Shown here piece after piece: positions 24,498-35,322 of a stretch of 64,000 nt of DNA. The stretch is from UBA11865 sp963749825 (lineage in GTDB: Bacteria; Chloroflexota; Anaerolineae; Promineifilales; Promineifilaceae). Where the stretch lies: positions 1-64,000 of the forward strand of contig CAVVOI010000007.1 of NCBI GenBank assembly GCA_963749825.1, read 5' to 3'. The notes under the pieces are model-generated. The model was not told the DNA's origin and did no database searches. It was given only the letters and a program-made list of their open reading frames with translations. A program made the translations under genes and the position numbers. Position 1 is the stretch's first letter; every line of letters starts with the position of its first letter.

Positions 24498-25649
24498 ATG
24501 AGTTCATCCAATTCGGCCGGTGTGAAAACGGTAGGTATCAACGCTCATTTACTATCCGCTGAGGCAGGTTATCGACGGGCGGGTATTCATGTATATATCA
24601 GCCAATTGTTGAATCATTTACCTCAAGAGGAAGAGACTCTTACGTACCACATCTTCACCAATAGCCGGGGGGAAATCTCGCCCATGCCCGGCCGAACGAT
24701 CGAAAGCAGCCGTTTGCCGACGCAAAGGCCTATCGTGCGTATATTATGGGAACAAATGCTCTGGCCGCTGGCGGCAGCCCGACAGAAATTGGATTTGTTG
24801 CACAGCCCGGCTTTTGTCACGCCGGTTATTAAAACCCGACCGGCTATCGTCACAGTTTATGATCTGAGCTTCATTCACTATCCAGAACGATTTCCTCCGC
24901 TCCAGAGAGCTTACCTTACGAGCCAGACCCGTCGCTCCTGTCATCAAGCCAGGCGGGTGGTAACTATTTCAGCTTCCGGCCGGCAAGATGTACATGAATG
25001 CTTCGGTTTACCCCTCGATAAGATAGAAGTCGTCCATCCAGGTGTGGAATCAATCTTTTGCCCCGTACCGGCCGACGAAGTCGAAGCTTTCCGCAAGCGC
25101 GAGCAACTGCCCAATCAATTTATCCTGCACGTGGGCACGCTGCAGCCCCGAAAAAATATCCCACTGTTGATTAGCGCTTTCGCCAGGCTCGAACAACCGG
25201 AGCTGGAGCTCGTCCTAGTTGGTGGAAAGGGGTGGTCATATCAGGAAATCTACGACAAGGTAACTGAGCTGGGACTGGAAAAGCGGGTTCGATTTGCCGG
25301 ATATGTGCCGGATGACGAACTACCTCTCTGGTACAATGCCGCCTCTGTCTTGGTCCTGCCTTCTGTTTACGAAGGTTTTGGTATGCCGGTAGCCCAGGCC
25401 ATGGCTTGCGGAACCCCGGTCATCGCCGCCGAGACCTCATCCTTACCAGAGGCGGCTGGTGGGGCAGCCCGGTTATTCGACCCCCAGGATGAAATGGCGT
25501 TGGCCGAACAGATGGTGACCGTATTAGACGATTCTCAAATCGCAGCTAAAATGCGGCAACAGGGGCTGACACAAGCCCAACACTTTTCCTGGCAACAAGC
25601 CGGCCAAAAAATGGCCGCTATCTACCAGCGTACATTGGCTGAATTATGA
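24498..25649 (+). CDS. Glycosyltransferase family 4
   Basis: 383 residues with a GT-B fold. The C-terminal donor domain has FILHVGTLQPRKNIPLLI, VRFAGYVPDDELPLWYNAA, and the nucleotide-sugar motif VLPSVYEGFGMPVAQAMACG (E-x7-E). It transfers a sugar from a nucleotide donor, most likely in exopolysaccharide assembly, because the next gene (four-base overlap) encodes the enzyme that loads the first sugar on a lipid carrier. Acceptor unknown. Confidence 0.92.
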   Translation: MSSSNSAGVKTVGINAHLLSAEAGYRRAGIHVYISQLLNHLPQEEETLTYHIFTNSRGEISPMPGRTIESSRLPTQRPIVRILWEQMLWPLAAARQKLDLLHSPAFVTPVIKTRPAIVTVYDLSFIHYPERFPPLQRAYLTSQTRRSCHQARRVVTISASGRQDVHECFGLPLDKIEVVHPGVESIFCPVPADEVEAFRKREQLPNQFILHVGTLQPRKNIPLLISAFARLEQPELELVLVGGKGWSYQEIYDKVTELGLEKRVRFAGYVPDDELPLWYNAASVLVLPSVYEGFGMPVAQAMACGTPVIAAETSSLPEAAGGAARLFDPQDEMALAEQMVTVLDDSQIAAKMRQQGLTQAQHFSWQQAGQKMAAIYQRTLAEL

Positions 25650-27073
25650 GCAATTTCCTCGGCTATCGAAGCGTCCGCAACCTGACGATTATCAGCGATT
25701 TGATCCTGATAAGTCTGGCTTTTGGCTTCGCTTATCTGGCTCGTTATGAGTTCCAATGGCTGCTACCGACCACCGCGATCGTGCCTTATTCCGCTTATGT
25801 TGGCCAGCAGCTTCTGTTAACGATTCTGTTGATCATCACTTTTTCTCAGAATCATGTTTGGCGCCGTAGGCGGGGTGAATTTTTGATCGATGAGGTTTCC
25901 CGGGTTGGTTACGCCACGGCCGCGGGCATTGCCTTAATGATGGCCTTCACCTTCTTCTTCCGGCCGCTGGCATTTTCCCGTTTGCTGCTGGTGTGGGCCT
26001 TGATCTTCATCATTCTCTTCATTGCCATCGCTCGTTTGGCCCGGCGGTGGATACTCCAATTATCGTATCGTCGAGGCTTCGGGGTAGATAAGGCATTGCT
26101 CGTTGGTTCGGGGGAAGTGGGACGCAGCGTCATCCGTACTTTGTTAGCCCGCCCAGATCTCGGCTTTCGGGCTATCGGTTATTTAGACGAAGGGACGTCG
26201 GATAATAATATCGGTTCCGGCCGGATACCCCATCTTGGCAGCTGGGAAGATTTGGGCACCATCCTCATGACAGAAGGCGACGTGCACACTGTGTTCATTA
26301 CATTGCCCAGCCACAAACATGAGTATATTGAAGATATCTTGAGGATATGCCAGCAATATAGTGCGAATGCTCGCGTCGTACCCGACCTGTTTCAATTGAG
26401 CCTAAATAATGTCCAATTCGACAATGTCGCCGGCATCCCGATGTTCAGCGCCAGGGAGGTTCGCCTCAGCAAGACCGGCCAAACTTTGAAGCGACTATTC
26501 GACTTGTTTGCCGTAGTCATACTGGCACTGCCGGTGCTACTAGTCACGGTTGTAACGGCCGCGGCCGTCAAATTGGAATCGCCCGGCCCGGCCTTTTTTC
26601 TCCAGGAACGAGTCGGTTTCCGGGGCAAACGGTTCAGAATGGCTAAATTCCGTTCGATGGTGGTAGACGCCGAAGATCAAAAAGAGGCCCTTAGGGCGAT
26701 GAATGAGGCTGACGGCCCTATCTTCAAGATAAAGGAGGATCCGCGCTTAACACGGGTGGGCACGATCATCAGACGTTATAGCCTGGATGAATTACCCCAA
26801 CTTTACAATATCCTTGTCGGCGATATGAGCATGGTTGGCCCCCGGCCCGGTTTGCCGGAGGAGGTGGCTAAGTATCAGGGCTGGCATATGCAACGTCTAG
26901 AGGTAAAAGGGGGGATGACGGGCTTATGGCAGGTTAGCGGGCGTTCCGACCTGACATTTGATGAACAATGTCTACTCGACATCTATTACATTGAGAATTG
27001 GTCGATGGCTTTAGACCTGCGCATCATGGTGCAGACAGTTCCCTATGTCCTGGCGGGCAGAGGCGCCTACTAA
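25646..27073 (+). CDS. Polyprenyl glycosylphosphotransferase (exopolysaccharide initiation)
   Basis: 475 residues. Four N-terminal membrane helices, a Rossmann-like CoA-binding_3 domain (KALLVGSGEVGRSVIRTLL), a fifth helix (LFAVVILALPVLLVTVVTA) and the catalytic bacterial sugar transferase domain: FRMAKFRSMVVDAEDQ, LDELPQLYNILVGDMSMVGP and GLWQVSGRSDLTFDE. Enzymes of the WcaJ/WbaP type move a sugar-1-phosphate to undecaprenyl phosphate. Translationally coupled to the glycosyltransferase. Confidence 0.93.
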   Translation: MSNFLGYRSVRNLTIISDLILISLAFGFAYLARYEFQWLLPTTAIVPYSAYVGQQLLLTILLIITFSQNHVWRRRRGEFLIDEVSRVGYATAAGIALMMAFTFFFRPLAFSRLLLVWALIFIILFIAIARLARRWILQLSYRRGFGVDKALLVGSGEVGRSVIRTLLARPDLGFRAIGYLDEGTSDNNIGSGRIPHLGSWEDLGTILMTEGDVHTVFITLPSHKHEYIEDILRICQQYSANARVVPDLFQLSLNNVQFDNVAGIPMFSAREVRLSKTGQTLKRLFDLFAVVILALPVLLVTVVTAAAVKLESPGPAFFLQERVGFRGKRFRMAKFRSMVVDAEDQKEALRAMNEADGPIFKIKEDPRLTRVGTIIRRYSLDELPQLYNILVGDMSMVGPRPGLPEEVAKYQGWHMQRLEVKGGMTGLWQVSGRSDLTFDEQCLLDIYYIENWSMALDLRIMVQTVPYVLAGRGAY

Positions 27074-27113
27074 GTGTGCTGCAGAACATATTGTGAGGGC
27101 AACTAATTCAGAT

Positions 27114-27530
27114 CTAGTCGCGGTAATCGTCAGGAACGACCGGCTGGTCAAGCTTGATCACTTCGCCGTGGTGGTTGATGATAATTCGAAATCCCAACAT
27201 GCCCATCATTGTTCGCGCTTGTTCTGGAATACCTTGGGCGATGATGGCATCAAGGTCGATGTTACGCATGGAGGCATCAATCGCTGCTTTGGTGAACAAA
27301 TCATCCTTGCCCATAAATTGCAGGGCTTGTTCAACCGCTAGTTCTTTATTGTCCTCAAGTTGTTGGATGAACACGGCTAGAACTTGGCGATCGACAGTCT
27401 CGGCATCGATATGACGCATGAAGCCGTGATCGTCGACGACATAGTGGGCTTCTGCGCCTACATAGGTTACCTCTACTGGTATCTCTCGCTCATCGTATAC
27501 AAGACCGGCAAATAACGCCTGTCGAGCCAT
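27114..27530 (-). CDS. Conserved hypothetical protein, 138 residues
   Basis: A soluble, acidic protein. The N-terminal third (GLVYDEREIPVEVTYVGAEA, YVVDDHGFMRHIDAE) looks beta-rich; the rest is helical and ends in FRIIINHHGEVIKLDQ. No signal, membrane segment or catalytic motif is evident and I do not recognise a family. Convergent with the exopolysaccharide pair. Coding is supported by even codon use and a sensible start (ATG 27530, GGAG upstream). Confidence 0.65.
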   Translation of the reverse strand: MARQALFAGLVYDEREIPVEVTYVGAEAHYVVDDHGFMRHIDAETVDRQVLAVFIQQLEDNKELAVEQALQFMGKDDLFTKAAIDASMRNIDLDAIIAQGIPEQARTMMGMLGFRIIINHHGEVIKLDQPVVPDDYRD

Positions 27531-27764
27531 AAAATTCTCCTACTCCCTATCGGGCGAATCATTCCTAGTGCCCCAAAATTCATTCGAATTTCAGTATTCT
27601 ATACCGCAAGCATATGAATTACGTATGCGATGGCCCAATATTCAGAATTAAATAGATTGGAATGGACCTTGTAATGGTTGCAAAAAATGCAAAATCTTTT
27701 CTTAGAATAATCAGAGTTTTTTACCCATATGGATGATACTGTCCTCTGGGTTACGAACAACCTG

Positions 27765-29094
27765 TCAGGTAGCAAGCGGCAAGGCACGATAAGCCGCTAA
27801 CTCATCCCACTCATTGGAAAGATAGGCAGCTCGGGCTTTGGCAACTTTTCGGGCACTGTCTACATTCCAGATGGCGCCGGCTACCTTCATTCGCATCATA
27901 CCGATCTGCTTGGCCGCACTCTCAATTGTACCCGACCCGATTTGGTAGCCTTGCCGTCGATAAGCCGGATAGTTCATACGATAGCGATTTTGGTCAAAGT
28001 ACCGGGCGGCTACGAAGGCTGGGTCAGAACTGTCTTCGGTTCGCACGAGGTCCAAACAGGCAGCAATCGCCTCATCAATCATTCCATCCCAGAGAGCTTG
28101 TTTGGTTTGAGCTACCCAGTCATTTTGGGCCTTCTCTGTCAAAAAGGCTGCTTTAGCCACGGGCATGAGATACTCGGCAGCATGGAACCAATCCAGGATC
28201 TGGACCGCCCGTGGAAAATGTTCGGCAACGAGTTTCCAGATCCATTCCGCTCCATCTCCTAAGATGACCAGTTCTTGGGCTAGTTGGGCATGTTGGCGTA
28301 CGCCAGTAGCCCACATGAGGGAGCCGAACTCAGAAGCCGGACAGATATCGGCGAAGTAGTGGATGTTTTCGGCTTGGATACGCCATTGGCCGTCCGGTCT
28401 CTTGGGTGGTTTGCCCCGCGCTTCAAACCAGGCGCCGACTTTGAGGTCACGCCAGGCATGCTCCTCAACTCCCCGCGTGTGCACCTTGGTGGCATCGACA
28501 GCCCCGTACAAACGCAAGGGCTTTCGCACCTCGCGTTTTCGCCGTTGGAGTTCGTCTTGGTCATGGGCAACCGCTTTCCACCCTTGTTCTCGTCGCCTAG
28601 CCGCCGCACCATAAGCCTGTGTCGCCTTGTCCAATGTTTGATCACTCAACGAGACGAGAGTCAAGGTTTCAAACAGGTCTCGCCCTTTACCGAAAGGCAA
28701 CAAAACCCCAGTCATCGCTGCAAGTCGTTCGAGTTCTGCACTAATAGCGTTAGGCCTTAACCCTAGTCGCCGAGTCCAGTGGGCAGTACCCCTGGTGACA
28801 TCTGGGACACAGATAATACGCCCGCTTGACCGCCATGTCAGCCGAAGAGCGTCCTTAACTGGGCTGGTCGCCAACGAACATAGGGAATCGCTTGACTACA
28901 GCCGAAACAAGATACTTCCCGCTCAGGATAGGGCTGCTCTTGCCGAATTGACCACCATAGCAATGGCTTGTCGCCCGATTTCTTGGACCAAGCGGAGTGC
29001 TGGCCTGCTCAATATCGGTCAAGGTGTACCCTGTTATTAACTCCTGCTGAATCTCTTCTGATAGCATATGAGCAATAATCGTGATATTTTCCAT
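27765..29094 (-). pseudogene. ISKra4-family transposase with frameshifted N-terminus
   Basis: The C-terminal 369-residue frame (27765-28874) is well preserved: LYGAVDATKVHTRGVEEHAW, ELVILGDGAEWIWKLVAEHF (catalytic Asp region), QILDWFHAAEYLM and GYQIGSGTIESAAKQIG (Glu). The N-terminal part is spread over three frames. MENITIIAHMLSEEIQQEL starts at 29094, then RLVQEIGRQAIAMVVNSA, then RQEQPYPEREVSCFGCSQ with the zinc-binding cysteines, with shifts near 28980-29020 and 28870-28890. It is a degraded, probably inactive copy, and a different sequence from the ISKra4-type fragment at 5 kb. Confidence 0.8.
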
Positions 29095-29204
29095 TTTGGG
29101 CCTCCTGATCTACTTGAGTTGGGCAGATACCTCTCAAGGATAGTTGCAGAAGGCCTTTTTTCAAACTCGCTGACAACTTGTTCGTGCACCTGTCCTCTGT
29201 CTGA

Positions 29205-29235
29205 TTGACAAGCAAATTCACCATTGTGGTATAAT
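29205..29235 (+). promoter_or_regulatory. Putative mreB promoter
   Basis: TTGACA (29205-29210) and a perfect TATAAT (29230-29235) stand 19 bases apart, slightly wider than ideal, 68 bases before the mreB start. Confidence 0.55.
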
Positions 29236-29302
29236 CAATACGTTTGCTTGGGTTGATGATAACCAAGTAAACGGATATGAGAAGAGGAAAAGGTAAAGTA
29301 CA

Positions 29303-30364
29303 TTGTTAAGACCGTTAGATTGGGTACTCGGTCTGTTATCACTTGATATCGGCATCGACCTAGGTACTGCGAACACATTGGTCAGTATTCGTGACAAAGG
29401 AATCGTCATCAACGAACCATCGTGGGTGGCTATCAATAAACGCACGCGCCGTCCGCTGGCTATTGGTGCGGAAGCCCGGGAGATGGTTGGACGAACGCCG
29501 GCCGATATCGTGGCCATACGCCCCCTTCGTGATGGCGTCATCTCGGAGTTCGAGATAACCGAGGCGATGCTCAAATATTTCATCGATAAAGCTCACGAGC
29601 AGATGATCGTGCCCTTCCCCCGGCCGAGGGTTGTCGTGGGCGTGCCTAGCGGGGTTACCGAGGTTGAAAAGCGGGCTGTTTACGATGCCACAATCTCGGC
29701 CGGAGCGCGACAGGCATATCTCATCGAGGAACCAATGGCAGCGGCGATTGGCGCGGGTCTGCCGATCATCGAAACCCGGGGCAGTATGATCGTCGATATT
29801 GGCGGCGGCACAACTGAAGTTGCCGTGTTTGCCATGGGCGGCATTGTGGTCAGCCGGTCGATCCGGGTAGCGGGTGATGAAATGGATGAGGATATCGTCC
29901 AGTACGCTCGCAGCAAGTACAATCTCTTGATTGGCGAGCGCATGGCCGAGAGAGTCAAGATCGGTATCGGTTCGGCCTTCCCACTGCCCGAAGAAACGAC
30001 TATGACCTTGCGGGGCCGAAATCTTATCAATGGTCTGCCGCAGGCCGTCGAGATCAGTAGTATCGAATTGCGAGAAGCGATGGCCCCCTCCGTCAATATC
30101 ATCGTCGATACGGTCAAAGATGCCCTGGACGAGACACCTCCAGAGTTAGTCGCCGATTTGATGGAGGTAGGCGTATGCTTGGCCGGTGGTGGGGCTCAGA
30201 TCCAAGGTTTGGCCGAGCGAATCGAGGACGCGGTTAAAATGCGTGTTTGGATCGCCGAGGAACCCATGACCTGCGTTGCCCGCGGCGCTGGAAAGGTGCT
30301 GGAAGATTTGGACAACTATGATCGTGTGTTAGTGGGTCTGGATCGCGGCAGTACGCATCACTAA
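29303..30364 (+). CDS. mreB: Rod-shape-determining actin-like protein MreB
   Basis: 353 residues with the actin-fold nucleotide motifs: phosphate-1 IGIDLGTANTLV, phosphate-2 MIVDIGGGTTEVAV and adenosine VCLAGGGAQIQGL. It forms membrane-bound filaments that guide lateral wall synthesis. It starts at TTG 29303 after a purine-rich GAGGAAAAGG. First gene of mreB-mreC-mreD-mrdA, which implies rod or filament morphology. Confidence 0.95.
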   Translation: MLRPLDWVLGLLSLDIGIDLGTANTLVSIRDKGIVINEPSWVAINKRTRRPLAIGAEAREMVGRTPADIVAIRPLRDGVISEFEITEAMLKYFIDKAHEQMIVPFPRPRVVVGVPSGVTEVEKRAVYDATISAGARQAYLIEEPMAAAIGAGLPIIETRGSMIVDIGGGTTEVAVFAMGGIVVSRSIRVAGDEMDEDIVQYARSKYNLLIGERMAERVKIGIGSAFPLPEETTMTLRGRNLINGLPQAVEISSIELREAMAPSVNIIVDTVKDALDETPPELVADLMEVGVCLAGGGAQIQGLAERIEDAVKMRVWIAEEPMTCVARGAGKVLEDLDNYDRVLVGLDRGSTHH

Positions 30365-30539
30365 GAGTTTTGCGGCTTCTATTTTTGCGCACACTTTATT
30401 GGTTGAAACGCGAAAGTTCGAGGAAACGGTGTTTACTTGTCTTCAGAGAAGAATCCCGTTTCACTTATGAAGGACAGTTGATTTTGGCTAGATTAGAAAC
30501 ATTTGTTTGTTTGTAATCTTCCCTTATTCCTGACCTCTG

Positions 30540-31415
30540 ATGAACCTTAACGATACACAACAGCGAATTCGCTGGGTGACTTTTGCCGTTTTGGTCGGCA
30601 TTGCCATCCTTTTGTTGATCCTGGATAGCAGCGGATCTCTGGATAATGCCTTGAATTTTTTAGGCGATCCAGTTGCTTCGGTAATGGGTTGGACGGCCGG
30701 CCGTGCTGATACCGTCTTAAATGCCGTAACGGGCCCTGATGATGTGCAGGCCGCTCGGGCGGAAATTGAGCAGCTCCGTTTGCAAGTTGATACTCTGCAA
30801 CGGGAAAATGAGGAACTGCGGGAGATCCAGGGGGAGTTCCTACTCTTACAACAATTGTTCGACCGGGCCCGCGAAACGCCGGAATTCCAGCGCTTAAGCG
30901 CCTCAGTTATCGGATTTGACACAAGCCCGCTGTTCAGAAGTATCATCCTTGACAAAGGTTCCCAGGATGGCGTATTTGTAGGTATGCCGGTGGAAAGTGC
31001 CCGGGGCCTGGTCGGCCAAGTCTTTCGAACCACCGATCATTCGGCGATGGTATTGTTGGTAACTGATAATATAAGCAGCATTCCTGCTCGCATGGGCGAT
31101 TCGAGAGCGACGGGCATTGTGAGAGGGGGCGGGCTTGGGGGCGCCGCGACCTTGGATTGGGTCGATTTGGAAGCTCAAGTTGATATCGGCGAAGTGGTCT
31201 ACACTTCTGGGCTCGGCGGCCGATTCCCGCAAGATATGGTGATTGGCCGAGTCACGGACGTGGAAAGGCGCGAGTCTGACCTATTTCAACAGGCCACTAT
31301 TCAACCGGCCGTTAACTTCGATTCTCTAGAGATGGTTTTCGTCATAACCGACTTCAGGACCATAGATACCAGCATATTCGATACCATCCCTGACGATCTG
31401 CTGCCGGCGCCATGA
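30540..31415 (+). CDS. mreC: Rod-shape-determining protein MreC
   Basis: 291 residues: one N-terminal membrane helix (WVTFAVLVGIAILLLIL), a coiled coil (about 78-110, with ARAEIEQLRLQVDTLQREN), then the beta-barrel periplasmic domain with SPLFRSIILDKGSQDGVFVG and GLVGQVF. It links MreB inside the cell to the wall enzymes outside. It overlaps mreD by four bases. Confidence 0.93.
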   Translation: MNLNDTQQRIRWVTFAVLVGIAILLLILDSSGSLDNALNFLGDPVASVMGWTAGRADTVLNAVTGPDDVQAARAEIEQLRLQVDTLQRENEELREIQGEFLLLQQLFDRARETPEFQRLSASVIGFDTSPLFRSIILDKGSQDGVFVGMPVESARGLVGQVFRTTDHSAMVLLVTDNISSIPARMGDSRATGIVRGGGLGGAATLDWVDLEAQVDIGEVVYTSGLGGRFPQDMVIGRVTDVERRESDLFQQATIQPAVNFDSLEMVFVITDFRTIDTSIFDTIPDDLLPAP

Positions 31416-32005
31416 CCCTTAGTTTTTATCTGGCCCTTCCCCTGATGGCCATATTGGCCATTCTGCAGGCCACAATCCTGTCTCGTTTTCCTGTCTTTGG
31501 CATTGTTCCCCAGCTATGGCTACTGGCAACCCTTAGTTGGGCTATGCTGCATGGTATTCGAGAAGGCCTGTTGTGGGCCTTATTGGCTGGAATCTTTGTC
31601 GACCTTTTTTCGGCTGCTCCAATGGGCACGACATCACTGGCCCTTATGGCCGCGGTGGCTGTGGTCGTCTTCATTCAGAGTCACTTTCCTGAAAGCCGAG
31701 TTCTGATGCCGGCCTTGCTCGGAGCGCTAGGCACTCTGGTTTTTTGGTTCATTTACCTGTTCTTACTGAGAATTATTGTCCCCCTGATTATTAACAATCT
31801 AGGATATTTGGGCATTGCCAGCTTGTCCGAAAATGTGAGAGTACCCGATCTTATGGGCGAAATTTCGGCGGGATACTCTTTGGGCGGACCGATCCTGACT
31901 TATATTGTCATATCGGCTCTCGTTCAAGGTGTTTTGATTTTGCCGGTATTCTGGGGATTCCAAGCTCTAGAGAAAGTATTATCACCCCGCCGGGTTGAGG
32001 TGTAA
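31412..32005 (+). CDS. mreD: Rod-shape-determining protein MreD
   Basis: 197 residues, about five hydrophobic helices, with the MreD segment EGLLWALLAGIFVDLFSAAP. An integral membrane member of the elongasome. Coupled to mreC by an ATGA overlap. After it, 270 bases without a gene precede mrdA; they contain a TATAAT near 32139 that may serve as a second promoter. Confidence 0.88.
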   Translation: MTLSFYLALPLMAILAILQATILSRFPVFGIVPQLWLLATLSWAMLHGIREGLLWALLAGIFVDLFSAAPMGTTSLALMAAVAVVVFIQSHFPESRVLMPALLGALGTLVFWFIYLFLLRIIVPLIINNLGYLGIASLSENVRVPDLMGEISAGYSLGGPILTYIVISALVQGVLILPVFWGFQALEKVLSPRRVEV

Positions 32006-32275
32006 TGCTCCGATTTCGTTATATCTAGATCGTGAAGGCAAGCTAGAGCGTGAACGCAGGTGAGCTAAATAACTTGGGATATGAGAGGACACTAAAGGTT
32101 GCCATCCTTCCATTTATAAAGAAGGATAATTTTGATCGAATATAATGGGAAGGCAACTATACTGGGTGCAACGGCTCCCATCATATTAAGAAAAGCACGT
32201 GTGAAGGAGTAGTTACACCTGAAGGTGTCATGGTTTTCTTTCTTTTATTTTGATCCATGACACGCTTAGCTGACT

Positions 32276-34493
32276 ATGTCTAGAATAGGTTGGGATCGAA
32301 TTGAAGATGCCGAGATGGCGGAAGATGATTCCGGCTTGGGCGGCCGGTTACTTTTGCTGCGGGGCTTCATCGTCATCGTTTTGCTGGTGCTGCTGTACCG
32401 AGTCTATTGGCTGCAACAGACTCGGGGTGATGAGCTGCTGACCTTAGCCGAAGAGAATCAGTTGGCCCGTATCCTGATCGATCCTCCCCGCGGCATCATT
32501 ACCGACCGCAACGGCGAGCTACTGGCTTTCAATGATCCCAGTTTCAATGTTACTATCACCCCGGCTTTTTTACCTGACGATCCCAATGAAAGGCAGGCTA
32601 TATTTGAACGACTTTCGATATTGACCGGTGTGCCGGTAACGAACACGATCCAACAGCAGGGTCTATTGGCCGCGGCCGATCCGGCGATGGTCAGTACATA
32701 CAGTCGTCTGGCCGAACTTTATGACGCCCCAGTTGAAGAGACGCTTGATGCTACAGGCATTTTACCCTCTCTGCCGGATAGCATTGAAGGCATTGTCGAT
32801 CGCTTTAGTTTCGCCCCTTATTTGCCGACCTCAATCAAATCCAATGTCCCAATAACATTGGCCTATCAGAATCGAACAGGAAAGCGTCTTTCTGCCAGGC
32901 GTTCAGGTCATCGAAGAGCCTATCCGGCGTTACCCAAGCGGTGATTTGACCTCACATATGATCGGTTACATGGGGCCGATCCCGAATGAGAACTGGCTGG
33001 ATCTGGGCTATCAGCGTGACGATCGGGTTGGTTGGGCAGGGCTCGAATCGTCGATGGAGATCGAAATGGCCGGCCGTAAAGGCGAACGCCAGATCGAGCA
33101 AGATTGGACCGGCCGTGAATTACGCCAGATCGGACCGATAATTGAGCCGGAACCGGGTCAGAACCTGCATCTTACCCTGGACCTGGATCTACAAGAAAAA
33201 GCTGCCGCCATCTTACAGGAAACGCTTGAAAGGCGCCGGGCTACCAAAGATCCCTTTACCGGCGAGGATGTGGAGGTTGAGCAAGGCGTGGTCATCGCCC
33301 TAAACCCAAATACCGGCGAGATCTTAGCCATGGTCAATATTCCAACCTTCGACAATAACCGCTTCTCAACCGAAGTGCCGGTTGATTATTATTTAGGCCT
33401 GGCAAGAAATGATTACACGCCCCTGGTTAACCACGCCATCAGTGGCCAATATCCGCCGGGCTCGACATTCAAGCTTGTGCCGGCTTCTGGCGCCTTGCAG
33501 GAGGGCGTTGTTTCACCCAATCGCCTTCTCTTCGACCCTGGTCAAATCACGATTCCCAATCGATTTGCCCCGAACGATCCCGGCCGGGCCCAGACGTTTG
33601 TTTGTTGGTTCCGTCAAGGGCATGAACTCATGAATATGGTGAGCGGCATCTCCAATTCTTGTGATGTCTACTTTTATAAAATTAGCGGCGGATTCAACCA
33701 GGATGGGGAGGTTGTTGATGGTTTGGGCGTCGACCGGCTTCACGAATATGCCGATCAATTTGGCTTCGGCCGTGTCCAGGGCATCGAGTTGCCCTTAGAA
33801 GCGCCAGGAAATAATCCCAGCCAGGCTTGGAAACGGCAGAACTATGGTGAACCTTGGTCCACAGGCGATGACTATAACATGGGAATAGGTCAGGGATTCG
33901 TGACCTCGACGCCGCTTCAAGTAGCCCAGATGGCGGCCATCGTCGCCAACGGTGGATTCTTATATCGACCAACTATCATTCACCACATCACCGACTCTGA
34001 AGGGAATATCGTCCAACCTTTTGAACCCGAGGTCCTAAATTCTGTGAACGTTGACCGGCAGTGGCTGGATATCGTCGCCGAGGGCATGCGCCGGGTAAAC
34101 CTCGAAGGAGGCACGGGCGCTTCTTTCACCGCATGGTTGGATGAGTTTGGCATTACCTCGGCAGGTAAAACAGGGACGGCCGAATATTGCGACAATATCG
34201 CCATTAAACGTAGATGGTGCAAAGAAGGGCAAATCCTTCCAACCCATTCCTGGTATGTGGGCTACGCGCCTTTTGAAAACCCTGAAATTGTTGTCGTCGC
34301 TTTCATCTTCAATGGCGGCGAAGGTTCCCAGTGGGCAGCGCCAATTGTACGAGAAGTCATGGCCGCTTATTTTGGCGTAGATTCGTACGCGCCGGTTGAA
34401 GAAGGTAGTCCCCAGGACGGGCAACCGGCTGTCCTGGACGAACCAGAAATTCCAGAACCTACGCCGACAATCCCGGCGGTTATTCCCCCGTAA
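32276..34493 (+). pseudogene. mrdA: Penicillin-binding protein 2 (transpeptidase), single frameshift
   Basis: It is read in two frames (32276-32944 and onwards from about 32866 to 34493). Joined, it gives about 738 residues: one membrane helix (LLLLRGFIVIVLLVLLY), the pedestal domain with PRGIITDRNGELLAFNDPSF, and the transpeptidase with S-T-F-K (YPPGSTFKLVPA), S-N-S (GISNSCDVYFY) and K-T-G (AGKTGTAEY). The frame changes near 32866-32872, where LAYQNRTG should read LAY..IEQESVFLPGV. PBP2 cross-links peptidoglycan in rod growth. Because it follows mreBCD and all active-site motifs are perfect, a sequencing indel is more likely than real loss. rodA is not adjacent. Confidence 0.88.
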
Positions 34494-34545
34494 TGGTGTA
34501 ACTTTTTTGTTGCCGCCGGCTTTTCCGATTTCCGGGTGATTGTGT

Positions 34546-34551
34546 TATCAT
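34546..34551 (+). promoter_or_regulatory. -10 element of a probable leaderless transcript
   Basis: TATCAT (34546-34551), with TGTG just before it as an extended -10, ends six bases before ATG 34558. No Shine-Dalgarno is present, so the mRNA probably starts at the start codon. Confidence 0.4.
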
Positions 34552-34557
34552 CGACTC

Positions 34558-35298
34558 ATGGCCTACGTCCTCTTAATTCGCCATGGACAAAACGATTGGG
34601 TAAATAAAAATCGTCTGGCCGGTTGGATACCCGGCGTCCGGCTCAACGAGGAAGGACGGGCCCAGGTTGAAAAACTGTCCCAGCGGTTGAGCGCCGCGCC
34701 CATCAAGGCCATATACAGTAGTCCGCTGGAACGTTGCATGGAATCGGCCGTGGCTTTGGCGCAACCCCATGCCCTTGAGGTTGTAGAGTTGCCAGCGGTA
34801 GGTGAGGTTGACTACGGCGATTGGGAAGGCAAAAAAATCAAGAAACTCGCCAGAAAAAAACGCCAATGGTACGCGGTTCAACATTACCCGAGTCGCTTCG
34901 AATTTCCTGGCGGAGAATCTTTTCGAGATGTCCAGCAGAGGGCTGTCTCGGCGATTGAGCAAGTAAGTGAAAGGCATAAGGAGGATCTGGTCACCGTGGT
35001 GTCCCATGCCGATGTGATCAAGTTGGTCTTGGCCCACTATCTAGGCATGCATATGGACTTGTTTCAACGACTCGCCGTGTCACCGGCATCGGTCAGCGCT
35101 CTTTTTCTGAGTGAAGCCGGCGTGGTTCGCGTATTAAGGATCAATGACGATGGTCCGTTCCGGCTACCTCCTCAGAGCAAGGATAAGAAAGCGGACGATG
35201 AGGAAACACTTTCAGATGAACAGTCTGAATCGCCCGGTGATGGCTCGGCGAAAACGGACACAAAAGAGATTCATCAAGATATATTTTTAGACCACTAA
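34558..35298 (+). CDS. Histidine-phosphatase (phosphoglycerate-mutase-like) protein, MSMEG_4193 family
   Basis: 246 residues from ATG 34558. It has the RHG motif (LLIRHGQNDW), the second active-site region SSPLERCMESAVAL, the acid in VGEVDYGDWEGK, and the second histidine in VVSHADVIKL. The catalytic fold ends near residue 205; an acidic, unstructured tail (KDKKADDEETLSDEQSESPG) follows. MSMEG_4193-type proteins sit next to DUF3090 and SCO1664 in Actinobacteria, as here. The substrate is not known. Confidence 0.85.
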   Translation: MAYVLLIRHGQNDWVNKNRLAGWIPGVRLNEEGRAQVEKLSQRLSAAPIKAIYSSPLERCMESAVALAQPHALEVVELPAVGEVDYGDWEGKKIKKLARKKRQWYAVQHYPSRFEFPGGESFRDVQQRAVSAIEQVSERHKEDLVTVVSHADVIKLVLAHYLGMHMDLFQRLAVSPASVSALFLSEAGVVRVLRINDDGPFRLPPQSKDKKADDEETLSDEQSESPGDGSAKTDTKEIHQDIFLDH

Positions 35299-35322
35299 AC
35301 GGGAATAGAACAGAGGGCAAAG